Part shown: positions 14,401-23,338 of the stretch, piece by piece | Layout: every line of letters starts with the position of its first letter | How positions within the stretch are numbered: position 1 is the stretch's first letter | Assembly (NCBI GenBank): GCA_002723125.1 | Contig: PBNM01000008.1 | Span: 297,636-331,084 of the forward strand | Direction: 5' to 3' | Source of the DNA: Chloroflexota bacterium | GTDB lineage: Bacteria; Chloroflexota; Dehalococcoidia; Lucifugimonadales; UBA3495 | Length of the DNA stretch: 33,449 nucleotides | Notes under the pieces: generated by a model | Told to the model about the DNA's origin: nothing | What the model saw: the letters and a program-made list of their open reading frames with translations, nothing else | The model's database searches: none | Translations under genes and position numbers: made by a program

Positions 14401-15573
14401 TCAAGAATCTAGATGTTTTTTTAACATTTGAGATAGCGAAGCAATACCAGTAGTGATTTCTTCTGGAGTGTTATGGCTATAAGTCAGCCTGAAAAACTGA
14501 TTTTGGTCTCTCTGTACTCTGAAAACTCCACCTGGATTGTATTTGACATCATTCTCAACGGCTTCATCTAGTAATGCCCAGGAATTGATTTTCTCAGGCA
14601 TTTTGATCCACATCATCATCCCTCCATGTGGCAATGTAAAATCAGCTTCAGGTAAATAATTAGCTAAAGCGTCGGCCATGCTATCTCTTCTAGCTTTCAA
14701 CATCTCCGCCACCCTCGTAACATGAGATTCGTAATGCTCACTCAAATATTCATAAACAGTTACTACTGCCAAATGGCTAGGCCTCCTAACTTCTAACAGT
14801 TCCAATACCTGTTTGGGAGCAATCATAAACCCTACTCTTAAAGAACATCCTAATAGTTTTGTAAAGGAAGAAACATAAATTACCAAATCGTCAGTATCTA
14901 ATGATTTTATTGAATGAGGCAATTCAGGACCATCTATTCTAAAATCAGCATAGGATTCATTTTCAATAATTGGGATGTCATATTTGATGGCTATATCTAA
15001 TATTTGCTGTCTTCTATCTGACGACAAGGTAATACCCGTAGGATTTTGATAAACAGGAATCGTGAGGATGAACTTGGGTTTTTTATTCCGGCTCACTAAA
15101 TCACTAATTACGTTATCTAAAGATTCCGGAATAAGGCCATCAGCATCAATATCCGAATGAATCACTTCAGCACCTTTTTCCATCAGCATCCTGAGAGTTC
15201 CTAAATAAGTATATTGCTCTGCTACTACCACATCGCCTGGGCCTATAAAGGCATTTACTAGCATTTTAAGAGCTCCACCCGCTCCATCAGTTATTAAAAT
15301 ATCATCTGGCTCACAATGAATGGCTCGTCTTTTTGAAACTAAAGACTTAAGTAAGTCTCTTAGTGGCTCATGCCCCAAAGCCGGTGGATATGGGCCAAAA
15401 CTAACACTGTTATTATGGATTGCTTTTGTGGCAGCTTTACTGTATTCAACTGGATCAATACATTCTGGAACTGTATTGGTAACAGAAAAGATATATTTAA
15501 CATCCGCCTTTAATCCGGGGTGCGTGAGAACATCTATAGGTCCATTACTAGATAAATTTGTTGAATAATCCAT
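14401..15573 (-). CDS. PLP-dependent aminotransferase, class I/II (2-aminoadipate/MocR-like)
   Basis: This 390-residue fold-type I PLP enzyme has PLP lysine K239 in SSFTKLLGCSLRVGF. VYQNPTG at 174-180 is the hallmark PxxQNPTG variant of the 2-aminoadipate aminotransferase (LysN/AroJ-like) and MocR C-terminal group. Also seen are GPYPPALGHEPLR near 60 and ITDGAGGALKM near 94. There is no N-terminal GntR DNA-binding domain, so it is an enzyme rather than a MocR regulator. It transfers amino groups between amino acids (aromatic, branched or alpha-aminoadipate) and 2-oxo acids. The start ATG is divergent from transketolase with a 124-base shared intergenic region. The substrate is not determinable. 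Confidence 0.85.
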   Translation of the reverse strand: MDYSTNLSSNGPIDVLTHPGLKADVKYIFSVTNTVPECIDPVEYSKAATKAIHNNSVSFGPYPPALGHEPLRDLLKSLVSKRRAIHCEPDDILITDGAGGALKMLVNAFIGPGDVVVAEQYTYLGTLRMLMEKGAEVIHSDIDADGLIPESLDNVISDLVSRNKKPKFILTIPVYQNPTGITLSSDRRQQILDIAIKYDIPIIENESYADFRIDGPELPHSIKSLDTDDLVIYVSSFTKLLGCSLRVGFMIAPKQVLELLEVRRPSHLAVVTVYEYLSEHYESHVTRVAEMLKARRDSMADALANYLPEADFTLPHGGMMMWIKMPEKINSWALLDEAVENDVKYNPGGVFRVQRDQNQFFRLTYSHNTPEEITTGIASLSQMLKKHLDS

Positions 15574-15697
15574 TCAATACACTCTCTGTATTTAGTATTA
15601 GATAATCATACTTGAACAGACTTGTTTTGAAAACGATATACGTTGATAATTAACAGGGTGTTCCAAAAGGCTTAACACTAATGGTAGGGGATATATA

Positions 15698-17707
15698 ATG
15701 ACTGAACAAAATTTAGATATGCTAAGCATAAACACTATCAAACTGCTATCAGTTGATTCTGTCGAAAAAGCTAAATCAGGCCACCCTGGCGCTCCCATGG
15801 GGGCTGCTCCTATGGCCTATGTTCTATGGAAATATTTCCTGAAACATAACCCCGAAAATCCCCAATGGATTAACCGAGACAGATTTATTTTATCTCCTGG
15901 CCATGCTTCAGCTCTCCTATACAGCTTGCTCCATCTAACCGGCTACAAAGTTAGCCTAGAAGACTTAATGGCATTCAGACAATTGGGAAGTAAAACCCCG
16001 GGGCATCCAGAATACGGGGTCACTCCTGGAGTGGAAGTAACCACTGGGCCTTTAGGACAAGGGTTCGCAAATGGCGTCGGTATGGCGATAGCAGAAACCA
16101 ACCTTGCGAAAGAATTTAACACTACGGAACACCAAATCATTGACCATTTCACCTACGGTATTGTATCTGACGGAGATCTTCAAGAAGGAGTCGCATCAGA
16201 AGCTGCATCAATAGCCGGAACGCTTAAGCTACATAAACTGATCTACTTGTATGACAGCAATAATATATCTATAGAAGGTGATACAGATTTATCATTCACC
16301 GAAAATGTATCTGATAGATTTAAAGCTTATGGTTGGCAAGTCATAGGCCCGATAGATGGATCTGACCTTACCGAAATACATGATGCAATAAAACTCGCTC
16401 AAAATGAAACATCCAAGCCAAGTCTAGTAATTTGTAAAACAGTAATAGGAAATGGTAGCCCTAACAAATCAGGAACCGCATCAGCCCACGGGGAACCTCT
16501 TGGTACTGATGAAGTGATACTGACTAAACAGTCATTAGACTGGAAACTCGAAGCCCCATTTTCTGTACCAGATTTAGTCAAGGAACACCTTTCCCAAATC
16601 GGTGTTCAAGGCGCCAACGATGAAATGGATTGGAATAATAAAACTCAATCATATATGCAACAACATCCGGACAAATATACAAAGCTAATTAGTCAAACTG
16701 ATGGAGATATCCCCGCCGACTGGGATGCAGAATTATCAAATTTATTTAACAGTGAATCTGCAAACATGGCTACCCGAGAAGCATCTGGCATTGTGATCAA
16801 CAAGATCGCAAAGAGTATCCCAGGACTTTTAGGAGGATCAGCGGATCTAGCTCCCTCCACAAAAACCAATTTAAATGAATTCGAAGATTATAGTTCAGAA
16901 AATCGATCCGGCAGAAACTTCCATTTTGGAGTCCGTGAACATGCTATGGGTTCAATTGCTAACGGTATGGCTTTACATGGAGGGCTCATTCCCTTCACTG
17001 CAACATTCTTAGTGTTCTCTGATTACATGAAACCAAGTATCCGCTTGGCAGCATTGATGAATCAACGAGTAGTTTTCGTATTCACTCACGATTCTATAGG
17101 AGTGGGAGAAGATGGTCCCACGCATCAGCCAATTGAACACTTAGCATCACTGAGATCAATACCAAATTTGACAGTAATTCGTCCCGCAGACCCCATAGAA
17201 ACGGTAGCCGCATGGAGGTCAGCCATTTTAAATACTGATGGTCCCACTGCACTAATCTTGAGTAGGCAATCTCTTCCAAATCTCTGTACAGGTGATAGCA
17301 TCGACTTACAGCCCCCTTCCAAAGGAGGATACATATTAAAGTCAAGCAACAATGAACCCACTGTCACTATAATTGCTACCGGATCTGAAGTACATCTGGG
17401 CGTACAAGTAAGTGAGTTACTAGAAAACAATAATATTTCGTCTAATGTCGTATCTATGCCTTCATGGGAATTATTCGATCAGCAATCTGATGAATATAAA
17501 AGCACCGTTATACCTAAATCTAGTATTAAAGTCTCTATAGAGGCTGCCAGTACTTTCGGATGGGCAAAATATGTAGGTGAAAATGGGATCAGTGTTGGAA
17601 TAGATACCTTCGGGGCATCTGCACCTGGCCAAGCTCTATTCTCTCATTTTGGCTTCGAAGCAAAAAACATATGTGAAACCATTATGTCCAAACTCGGACC
17701 GAAATAA
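15698..17707 (+). CDS. tkt: Transketolase
   Basis: Transketolase of full length (669 residues) moves two-carbon ketol units between sugar phosphates in the pentose phosphate pathway. Active-site histidines are visible as His29 (KSGHPGAPMG), His69 (SPGHAS) and His103 (PGHPEYG). The ThDP motif begins SDGDLQEG at 157, where the first Gly of the usual GDG is Ser. The catalytic Glu is in FHFGVREHAMG near 408. The later HDSIGVGEDGPTHQP segment with PIEHLASLRSIPN is a strong tkt signature. GTAGGGG lies before the ATG. It is first in an operon with gnd (22 bases), the VOC gene and the halogenase-like gene. Confidence 0.95.
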   Translation: MTEQNLDMLSINTIKLLSVDSVEKAKSGHPGAPMGAAPMAYVLWKYFLKHNPENPQWINRDRFILSPGHASALLYSLLHLTGYKVSLEDLMAFRQLGSKTPGHPEYGVTPGVEVTTGPLGQGFANGVGMAIAETNLAKEFNTTEHQIIDHFTYGIVSDGDLQEGVASEAASIAGTLKLHKLIYLYDSNNISIEGDTDLSFTENVSDRFKAYGWQVIGPIDGSDLTEIHDAIKLAQNETSKPSLVICKTVIGNGSPNKSGTASAHGEPLGTDEVILTKQSLDWKLEAPFSVPDLVKEHLSQIGVQGANDEMDWNNKTQSYMQQHPDKYTKLISQTDGDIPADWDAELSNLFNSESANMATREASGIVINKIAKSIPGLLGGSADLAPSTKTNLNEFEDYSSENRSGRNFHFGVREHAMGSIANGMALHGGLIPFTATFLVFSDYMKPSIRLAALMNQRVVFVFTHDSIGVGEDGPTHQPIEHLASLRSIPNLTVIRPADPIETVAAWRSAILNTDGPTALILSRQSLPNLCTGDSIDLQPPSKGGYILKSSNNEPTVTIIATGSEVHLGVQVSELLENNNISSNVVSMPSWELFDQQSDEYKSTVIPKSSIKVSIEAASTFGWAKYVGENGISVGIDTFGASAPGQALFSHFGFEAKNICETIMSKLGPK

Positions 17708-17729
17708 ATCTTTACTCAAGGAATCTGCA

Positions 17730-18635
17730 ATGGAAATAGCAATGGTAGGCTTAGGCCGAATGGGGGGAAACATGGTAACAAGACTACTGCGTGGTGGGCA
17801 TTCAGTGTTTTGTTATGACACAAACCAAGACGTTATGAACCAATATGTTAGTGATGGAGCGATATCTAGTTCATCATTAGAGGATCTGGTCTTAAAACTA
17901 TCTACTCCACGAAAAATCTGGGTGATGGTCCCTCACGGAGAAGCCACCCAGACTACAATCACAAAACTATCGAATTTACTCGATCCGGAAGATATCATCA
18001 TTGATGGAGGGAATAATCACTATCCCGATACAATTAAACTAGGAAAGCATTTGCATGATAAACAATTACGTTTTCTAGATGTCGGCACAAGCGGTGGAAT
18101 ATGGGGGCTACAACAAGGATATAGTCTGATGATTGGAGGTGAAAAAACAGCATTTGAGCACATGACTCCAATATTTGAGTCCTTGGCCGCCAATGGAAAA
18201 TCTGGATATGCTTACGTAGGGAAAACAGGAGCAGGACACTATCTAAAAATGGTCCATAATGGTGTTGAATATGCATTAATGGAATCGTACGCAGAAGGAT
18301 TCGAATTATTAGATTCCTCCGATGAATATGATTTTAACCTAGAAGAAGTATCTGAAATTTGGTCAAACGGAAGTGTAATTAGATCGTGGTTATTAGATCT
18401 AATCCACCAAGCATTAAAAGATGACAACAAATTAACTGACATTAAACCGTACGTAGAAGATTCTGGAGAAGGTAGATGGACGGTGACCGAATCAATACGT
18501 TTAGGTATACCACTACCCGTTATAACTGCATCACTGCAACAGCGATTCCGCTCCAGGCAATCTGAACCTTTTGGAGCGAAGTTATTAGCTGTGATGCGAA
18601 ATTATTTCGGCGGTCACGCTATACATAAAAACTAA
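17730..18635 (+). CDS. gnd: 6-phosphogluconate dehydrogenase, short decarboxylating type
   Basis: This 301-residue enzyme converts 6-phosphogluconate to ribulose 5-phosphate. The Rossmann motif is MVGLGRMGGNM, followed by IDGGNNHY and GTSGGIWG, and the catalytic lysine block KMVHNGVEYALME (about 176-188). The C-terminal domain is short, as in the NAD-type GntZ/YqeC group rather than the about 470-residue enteric Gnd. The second strand ends in CYDTN, with an Asp typical of NAD+ preference (inference). An upstream in-frame start exists at 17649 inside tkt. ATG 17730, with AAGGA just before it and the immediate EIAMVGLG Rossmann strand, is the clear start. It is second in the tkt operon, 12 bases before the VOC gene. 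Confidence 0.92.
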   Translation: MEIAMVGLGRMGGNMVTRLLRGGHSVFCYDTNQDVMNQYVSDGAISSSSLEDLVLKLSTPRKIWVMVPHGEATQTTITKLSNLLDPEDIIIDGGNNHYPDTIKLGKHLHDKQLRFLDVGTSGGIWGLQQGYSLMIGGEKTAFEHMTPIFESLAANGKSGYAYVGKTGAGHYLKMVHNGVEYALMESYAEGFELLDSSDEYDFNLEEVSEIWSNGSVIRSWLLDLIHQALKDDNKLTDIKPYVEDSGEGRWTVTESIRLGIPLPVITASLQQRFRSRQSEPFGAKLLAVMRNYFGGHAIHKN

Positions 18636-18647
18636 AAGAGGGGGATT

Positions 18648-19118
18648 ATGGCAATAACACACGTAGCACACGTAGCACACGTAGCACACATAGCAATATG
18701 CGTGAACAATTTAGAAAAATCTTTAGATTTTTATAGAGATTTACTCGGGTTCTATGTAAAGATGCAACAAACTCAAGAAATGCTAAATAGACCTGGCTCC
18801 CAATCAGACCACATGTATCAGTCTACCCACAACCACAGAACAGTCGCTAATATCTATATGAATGAGTCTGACACTGTACCTTTCCTCGTATTAACTTCCC
18901 ATCCTGATGACAAAATTGAGCAAAACCCCATCAAACTTGATCAAGTGGGCATAACCCATCTTTCCTTTAAGGTCAAAGATTTAGATACAACTATCACAAA
19001 ATTACTTTCTAGTGGAGTGAAACTCGCTGGAGACGAATCAGATTTTAGAGATGAGAACGGTAATATGCGCACGTTCTTTGTTTATGATCCAGATGGTATA
19101 TTAGTACAATTCGAGTAA
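18648..19118 (+). CDS. VOC family (glyoxalase/dioxygenase-like) protein
   Basis: This 156-residue vicinal-oxygen-chelate protein has paired beta-alpha-beta-beta-beta modules. The first starts HIAICVNNLEKSLDFYRDLLGF, and the second has ITHLSFKVKDLDTTI and FVYDPDGILVQFE. Candidate metal ligands are the His in HIAI, His in THLSF and the terminal Glu. The family includes glyoxalase I, ring-cleaving dioxygenases, epimerases and fosfomycin resistance enzymes; none can be chosen. The N-terminus carries four copies of a three-residue HVA/HIA unit, from a 9-base tandem repeat, where most relatives have one. AGAGGGGG precedes the ATG. It lies 8 bases upstream of the halogenase-like gene, suggesting a paired role. 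Confidence 0.85.
   Translation: MAITHVAHVAHVAHIAICVNNLEKSLDFYRDLLGFYVKMQQTQEMLNRPGSQSDHMYQSTHNHRTVANIYMNESDTVPFLVLTSHPDDKIEQNPIKLDQVGITHLSFKVKDLDTTITKLLSSGVKLAGDESDFRDENGNMRTFFVYDPDGILVQFE
18660..18695 (+). repeat. 9-base tandem repeat at the N-terminus of the VOC gene
   Basis: Three copies of CACGTAGCA and one CACATAGCA lie in frame and encode HVA-HVA-HVA-HIA. The unit is a multiple of three, so copy-number change by slippage would keep the frame. Confidence 0.9.
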
Positions 19119-19126
19119 TCTAAAAA

Positions 19127-20827
19127 ATGAGTAATAAAATAACCATTATTGGAGGCGGACCTGCTGGTTCAACCGCCGCTACAATGTTAGCCAAGCAAGG
19201 ATACTCTGTAGATCTATTTGAACGTGAAAAATTTCCTCGAGAACACATTGGGGAATCCTTATTACCTGCCAGTTTACCTATCCTAGAAGAATTGGGTGTT
19301 TCCAAACAAATAGAATATGCAGGATTCCTAAAAAAATATGGCGCGACCATGGTCTGGGGTTCAGACAGAGAGCCCTGGAGCTGGTACTTCGCTGAAACCA
19401 ACAAAACATATCCGCACTCTTATCAAGTATCTCGGCCAATATTCGATAAGATATTACTAGATAATGCCAAACTCCACGGAGTCAACGTGTATGAAGGAAC
19501 AAATGTAAATCTTGTTAATTTTACTAATGGTTCCGTCTCGAACATTGAAATAGAGAAAGATTCACAAAAGAAATCTATTGATGTCGAGTACTTGATAGAT
19601 GCTAGTGGGCAACACTGCCTGTTAGGTCAAGACCTCCAAACTCGCGAATGGGATACGTCGTTCCAAAATTTATCTGTATATGCATATTATTCAGGCGTTC
19701 AATATTTACCGGAACCAGATACCAACAATATATTTATAGAGTCCTATGAAGGAGGCTGGATATGGGTGATTCCTTTATCAGATGATCTAGCTAGTGTGGG
19801 AATAGTAGTAGATAGTCATACCATCCAACATAAATTGGCGGATATAGGTGTGACCCAATTTTACTTATCTGAACTGGACAAATCAGATAAAGTTAAACAA
19901 ATGCTATCTGGTTCCCAGATCACAGCCACGCCTAAAGTTACCAAGGATTGGTCATACAAATGTTCTAAACTTTATGGGCCTAATTACGTTCAAGTAGGTG
20001 ACGCCGCATGTTTTATCGATCCTCTGTTTTCATCTGGAGTCCACATGGCAATGATGGGAGCGGTATTAGCATCCTCCTACGTTAAGACAATAACAGATAA
20101 TCCTATTGATTTTGAACAAGTAGGCAGTAGTTACCAGCAACTCTATTTCAAAGAATACAATCATTTTAGAGAAATGGCGAAGCTATTTTATTCAAGTAAT
20201 CTAATTAGCGATTCTTATTTTTGGGAAGCCAGAAAAATCCTACCTGAGTTCAATAATTACACGTCTCGCCATGCTTTTATAAGAGCCGTAGCAGGACAAC
20301 CCCCTCATGGTTATGAGAGAGCTGTTTTAACCAAAGGACTGATGCCTCAGAGCTTCAATGACAGCGTGCAGTCAGTAGAGAAGTCCAGGATAGACCGGAG
20401 ATCATTTTTGTCCAAACTCGACCCTAGCAAACCAGAAACCTTGAAAGAATTTTGGGGGTTAATTCCTAAACTAAGTCCTTCAGTCAAAGTCACTAATCAG
20501 TATATTCTGGGCCAAGGAGAATTCATAAAAGCCGATACGCTTATAACCAATAGCAATCCCGAAGGAATACCTTGTAGCCAACTGGTAAAAGAAATAATAA
20601 GTCACATGAATGGTGTAAATAGCATACGTGCAATAGCAAATTATGTGCTAAACGATTATCCATTAGACCGTCATAGCCAAATTTTGAAAAACGCCTATGA
20701 TACTATACATATCTTGTATGCAGATGAAGTCATATCTGAATTTAAGAATTCACAACAACCCAAGAAACGAGTCTTCCTCGACAACATGACAAATGATGGT
20801 ATGGACCATCTAATCGATAGAAGCTGA
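19127..20827 (+). CDS. Flavin-dependent halogenase-like FAD oxidoreductase
   Basis: This 566-residue FAD enzyme has the GxGxxG motif IIGGGPAGS (7-15). The halogenase hallmark G-W-x-W-x-I-P occurs at 210-216 (GWIWVIP). The segment F67-x-x-K70-x-G72 matches the motif that holds the catalytic lysine of flavin-dependent halogenases. GESLLPAS at 42-49 and GDAACFIDPLFSSGVH at 291-306 complete the CmlS/PltA-like pattern. These enzymes use FADH2, O2 and chloride or bromide to halogenate aromatic or other activated carbons; a partner flavin reductase is required and none is in the window. A C-terminal extension of about 150 residues (after 420) ends in a helical domain that I do not recognise. No strong ribosome site; translation is probably coupled to the VOC gene. 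A non-halogenating monooxygenase remains possible. Confidence 0.75.
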   Translation: MSNKITIIGGGPAGSTAATMLAKQGYSVDLFEREKFPREHIGESLLPASLPILEELGVSKQIEYAGFLKKYGATMVWGSDREPWSWYFAETNKTYPHSYQVSRPIFDKILLDNAKLHGVNVYEGTNVNLVNFTNGSVSNIEIEKDSQKKSIDVEYLIDASGQHCLLGQDLQTREWDTSFQNLSVYAYYSGVQYLPEPDTNNIFIESYEGGWIWVIPLSDDLASVGIVVDSHTIQHKLADIGVTQFYLSELDKSDKVKQMLSGSQITATPKVTKDWSYKCSKLYGPNYVQVGDAACFIDPLFSSGVHMAMMGAVLASSYVKTITDNPIDFEQVGSSYQQLYFKEYNHFREMAKLFYSSNLISDSYFWEARKILPEFNNYTSRHAFIRAVAGQPPHGYERAVLTKGLMPQSFNDSVQSVEKSRIDRRSFLSKLDPSKPETLKEFWGLIPKLSPSVKVTNQYILGQGEFIKADTLITNSNPEGIPCSQLVKEIISHMNGVNSIRAIANYVLNDYPLDRHSQILKNAYDTIHILYADEVISEFKNSQQPKKRVFLDNMTNDGMDHLIDRS

Positions 20828-20883
20828 ACATATAAATGCGCAGAGCCTTACCAATTCAGATTAGACCCTGCACATGAACTAGT

Positions 20884-23199
20884 TTATTTTTCTAGAATGG
20901 AAGTCAAGACCACATTAGGATTCATAGGTAATTGATTAGGCCTAATGTCAACAGCGTCTGCAATGGCATTAGCAACGGCAGCCATTGGAGGCACCAAGCT
21001 AACTTCTCCAACACCTCTTACACCCATTGGATGACCGGGATTTTCTACCTCTACTATAACCGTATCAATCATTGGCAAATCTAAACTGGTAGGCATCCTA
21101 TAATCCAAGAAGCTAGAGTTTAGCATCTGACCTTCTTCTCCATAAAAGTATTCCTCATTCAAAGCCCATCCGATCCCTTGAACCGAGGCACCTTGAATCT
21201 GGCCTTCCACGTAACTAGGATGTATAGCCTTACCAACGTCTTGAATGGCCGTAAACCTCAAAATATCAGTCTTGCCTGTATCTGGATCTACTTCTACGTC
21301 AACAATATTTACGCAGAAAGCATTTCCAACTTGACCAGGATTAGCTGTACCTCTTCCTACTATAGGTCCACCCGTACCGTTTAGTCGCCGAGCTAATTCA
21401 GTGAACGTCATTTTTAGTTCAGGATCAGATTTATGATGCAATTCAGATTTAACGTACTCAACATCCTCTACTTCTACTTCCCATATCTTAGCTGCTCGTT
21501 CAATCAATTGTTGCTTAACATCTTCTGCTGCCAAATAACAAGCTGTACCCATTTTAAATGTTACTCCACTACCACCGGCACCAGAGCTGTAACCAATCGA
21601 ATCTGTGTCAGCTACGCTTGGTTTAACGTCCTCTGCAGGTAAGCCTAGCACTTCAGCGACATGCATAGCCATCGCTGTGCGGCTACCTCCAATATCAGGC
21701 GCTCCTTCAACCAAACCTATAGTTCCATCAGGATTAACGCTCGCTACCGCACTAGCCGGTCCTGAGTTATTGAACCACGCCCCGACAGCAACTCCTCTTC
21801 CTTGGTTTGGACCAGTTAGTGGGGCATTCCAATGATCATGTTGTTGGGCAGCATTTAAACATTCAATTAATCCTATCTTTCTATATACTGGGCCTGTTGG
21901 CTGCCTGGAACCTTCTTTCGCAGCATTTTTCAATCTAAATTCTAACGCATCCATACCTATTTCTTTAGCCAACATATCTATCACTTGCTCAGCAGCAAAA
22001 GAGGCTGCAGGGGAGCCAGGAGCTCGGTAAGCCGCAGATTTTTGTACATTGATTACAACATCCATTCCTTCAATGTAAGCGTTCGGTATTTGATAAGGAG
22101 CAAACATTGTTCGGCAACCAGATGGAACAGGTGACCCAGGGAAAGCACCTGCCTCATAAATCAAGTGAGCTTGAGCTGCCAACATTTCTCCGGATTTAGT
22201 AGCACCCATTTTTACTTTAATGATAGTTCCAGACGTTGGTCCGGTTCCTTCAAATACTTCTTTACGAGTCATAGATATTTTCACTGGAGATCCTGCTTTC
22301 CGTGACAAAGCCACTACAACAGGTTCCAAATACATACCACTTTGACCTTTGCCTCCAAACCCTCCACCAATTTCCATAGGTATAATTTTAATTTTGGATA
22401 CTGGAACGCCTAAAACCCTAGAGGTGTGGTCTCTTAAAGAAAAGTGACCCTGACTACTACACCAAACAGTGACTGTACCATCCACATTCCATTGTGCTGT
22501 AGCCGAATGTGGTTCAATATAACCTTGATGAACTTGTTTAGTTCTGTATTCTTGTTCTACAACAAAGTCTGATGCTTCAAATCCAGATTCTACATCACCC
22601 ATAGTAAATTCAAATCTGTTAGATATGTTCGTTCCATCACCAGCGTCATCTGAAGCATATCCACCTGCTCTTTGCGCCGGACTACTCAAAGTAACCAATC
22701 TCTCATGGAGAACTGGTGCCCCTGTTTCCATAGCTGCCTCAGCAGTAAATACTGGTTCCAAGACTTCATAATCTACTTCTATGAGTTCTAATGCTTGATC
22801 TGCCACTTCTGCATTAACAGCAGCCACCGCCGCAATCGCATGTCCTTTGTACAACGCCTTCTCTCTAGCAATCGTATTTCTACTATAGAATCCATAATTT
22901 ACTGTAGAACCTTCAGATTGATCGGATACAGCTGCAGATACATCAGGAAAATCATCAGCAGTAACAACCGCTTTTACGCCTTCCAAAGCTAATGCTTTCG
23001 AAGCATCTATACCTTTGATTCTAGCGTGGCCATGAGGACTCCTAAGTACTTTACCCACCAGCGTACCAGGAAGATGTATATCTGCGGCATATCTTGCTCT
23101 TCCCATCACTTTATCGGGACCATCATGCCTGACAGGTCTCGTACCAACCACGTCAAATTCAACATTAGATAACACTATATTAGGTTTATAACCGACCAT
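20884..23199 (-). CDS. Molybdenum hydroxylase large subunit (CoxL/XDH/aldehyde oxidase-like)
   Basis: This 771-residue protein is the molybdopterin-binding subunit of the xanthine dehydrogenase family. The N-terminal a/b hammerhead is DKVMGRARYAADIHLPG-like, followed by the molybdopterin site MEIGGGFGGKGQ near 280. SAAYRAPGSPAASFAAEQ near 392 replaces the active-site loop of form I CO dehydrogenases (AYRCSFR), so CO oxidation is unlikely. The catalytic Glu732 is in GVRGVGEVS. Substrates could be purines, aldehydes or N-heterocycles. The iron-sulfur and FAD subunits that normally accompany it are absent from the window. A GAGGAG precedes the ATG. It is divergent from guaC, with 139 bases between. 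Confidence 0.9.
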   Translation of the reverse strand: MVGYKPNIVLSNVEFDVVGTRPVRHDGPDKVMGRARYAADIHLPGTLVGKVLRSPHGHARIKGIDASKALALEGVKAVVTADDFPDVSAAVSDQSEGSTVNYGFYSRNTIAREKALYKGHAIAAVAAVNAEVADQALELIEVDYEVLEPVFTAEAAMETGAPVLHERLVTLSSPAQRAGGYASDDAGDGTNISNRFEFTMGDVESGFEASDFVVEQEYRTKQVHQGYIEPHSATAQWNVDGTVTVWCSSQGHFSLRDHTSRVLGVPVSKIKIIPMEIGGGFGGKGQSGMYLEPVVVALSRKAGSPVKISMTRKEVFEGTGPTSGTIIKVKMGATKSGEMLAAQAHLIYEAGAFPGSPVPSGCRTMFAPYQIPNAYIEGMDVVINVQKSAAYRAPGSPAASFAAEQVIDMLAKEIGMDALEFRLKNAAKEGSRQPTGPVYRKIGLIECLNAAQQHDHWNAPLTGPNQGRGVAVGAWFNNSGPASAVASVNPDGTIGLVEGAPDIGGSRTAMAMHVAEVLGLPAEDVKPSVADTDSIGYSSGAGGSGVTFKMGTACYLAAEDVKQQLIERAAKIWEVEVEDVEYVKSELHHKSDPELKMTFTELARRLNGTGGPIVGRGTANPGQVGNAFCVNIVDVEVDPDTGKTDILRFTAIQDVGKAIHPSYVEGQIQGASVQGIGWALNEEYFYGEEGQMLNSSFLDYRMPTSLDLPMIDTVIVEVENPGHPMGVRGVGEVSLVPPMAAVANAIADAVDIRPNQLPMNPNVVLTSILEK

Positions 23200-23278
23200 A
23201 ACATCCTCTCCTCAAGCAAATCTGCTTCATATAGTTCCTATTAAACCTTAATTAAACATTCTATTCAACTCCTATTTG

Positions 23279-23308
23279 TTGAAATGGTGAGATTTAATAG
23301 AGTAAAAT
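23279..23308 (+). promoter_or_regulatory. Sigma-70-type promoter for guaC
   Basis: TTGAAA (23279-23284) and TAAAAT (23303-23308) are separated by 18 bases and lie 30 bases before the chosen guaC ATG. This supports ATG at 23339 over the earlier GTG at 23324, which would leave a very short leader. Confidence 0.5.
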
Positions 23309-23338
23309 CCTATCGTTTGAGAGGTGAATTCATTCATT

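Noticed and set aside
14401-15573. MocR-type transcriptional regulator
   Set aside because: There is no N-terminal GntR winged-helix domain; the protein is only the aminotransferase fold.
17649-17729. N-terminal extension of the 6-phosphogluconate dehydrogenase into the transketolase gene
   Set aside because: The extension overlaps tkt out of frame, is not family-like, and a ribosome site precedes the ATG at 17730, where the Rossmann strand starts.
20884-23199. Possible aerobic CO dehydrogenase
   Set aside because: The active-site loop is AYRAPGSP, not the AYRCSFR of form I CoxL, and no CoxM/CoxS genes are next to it.
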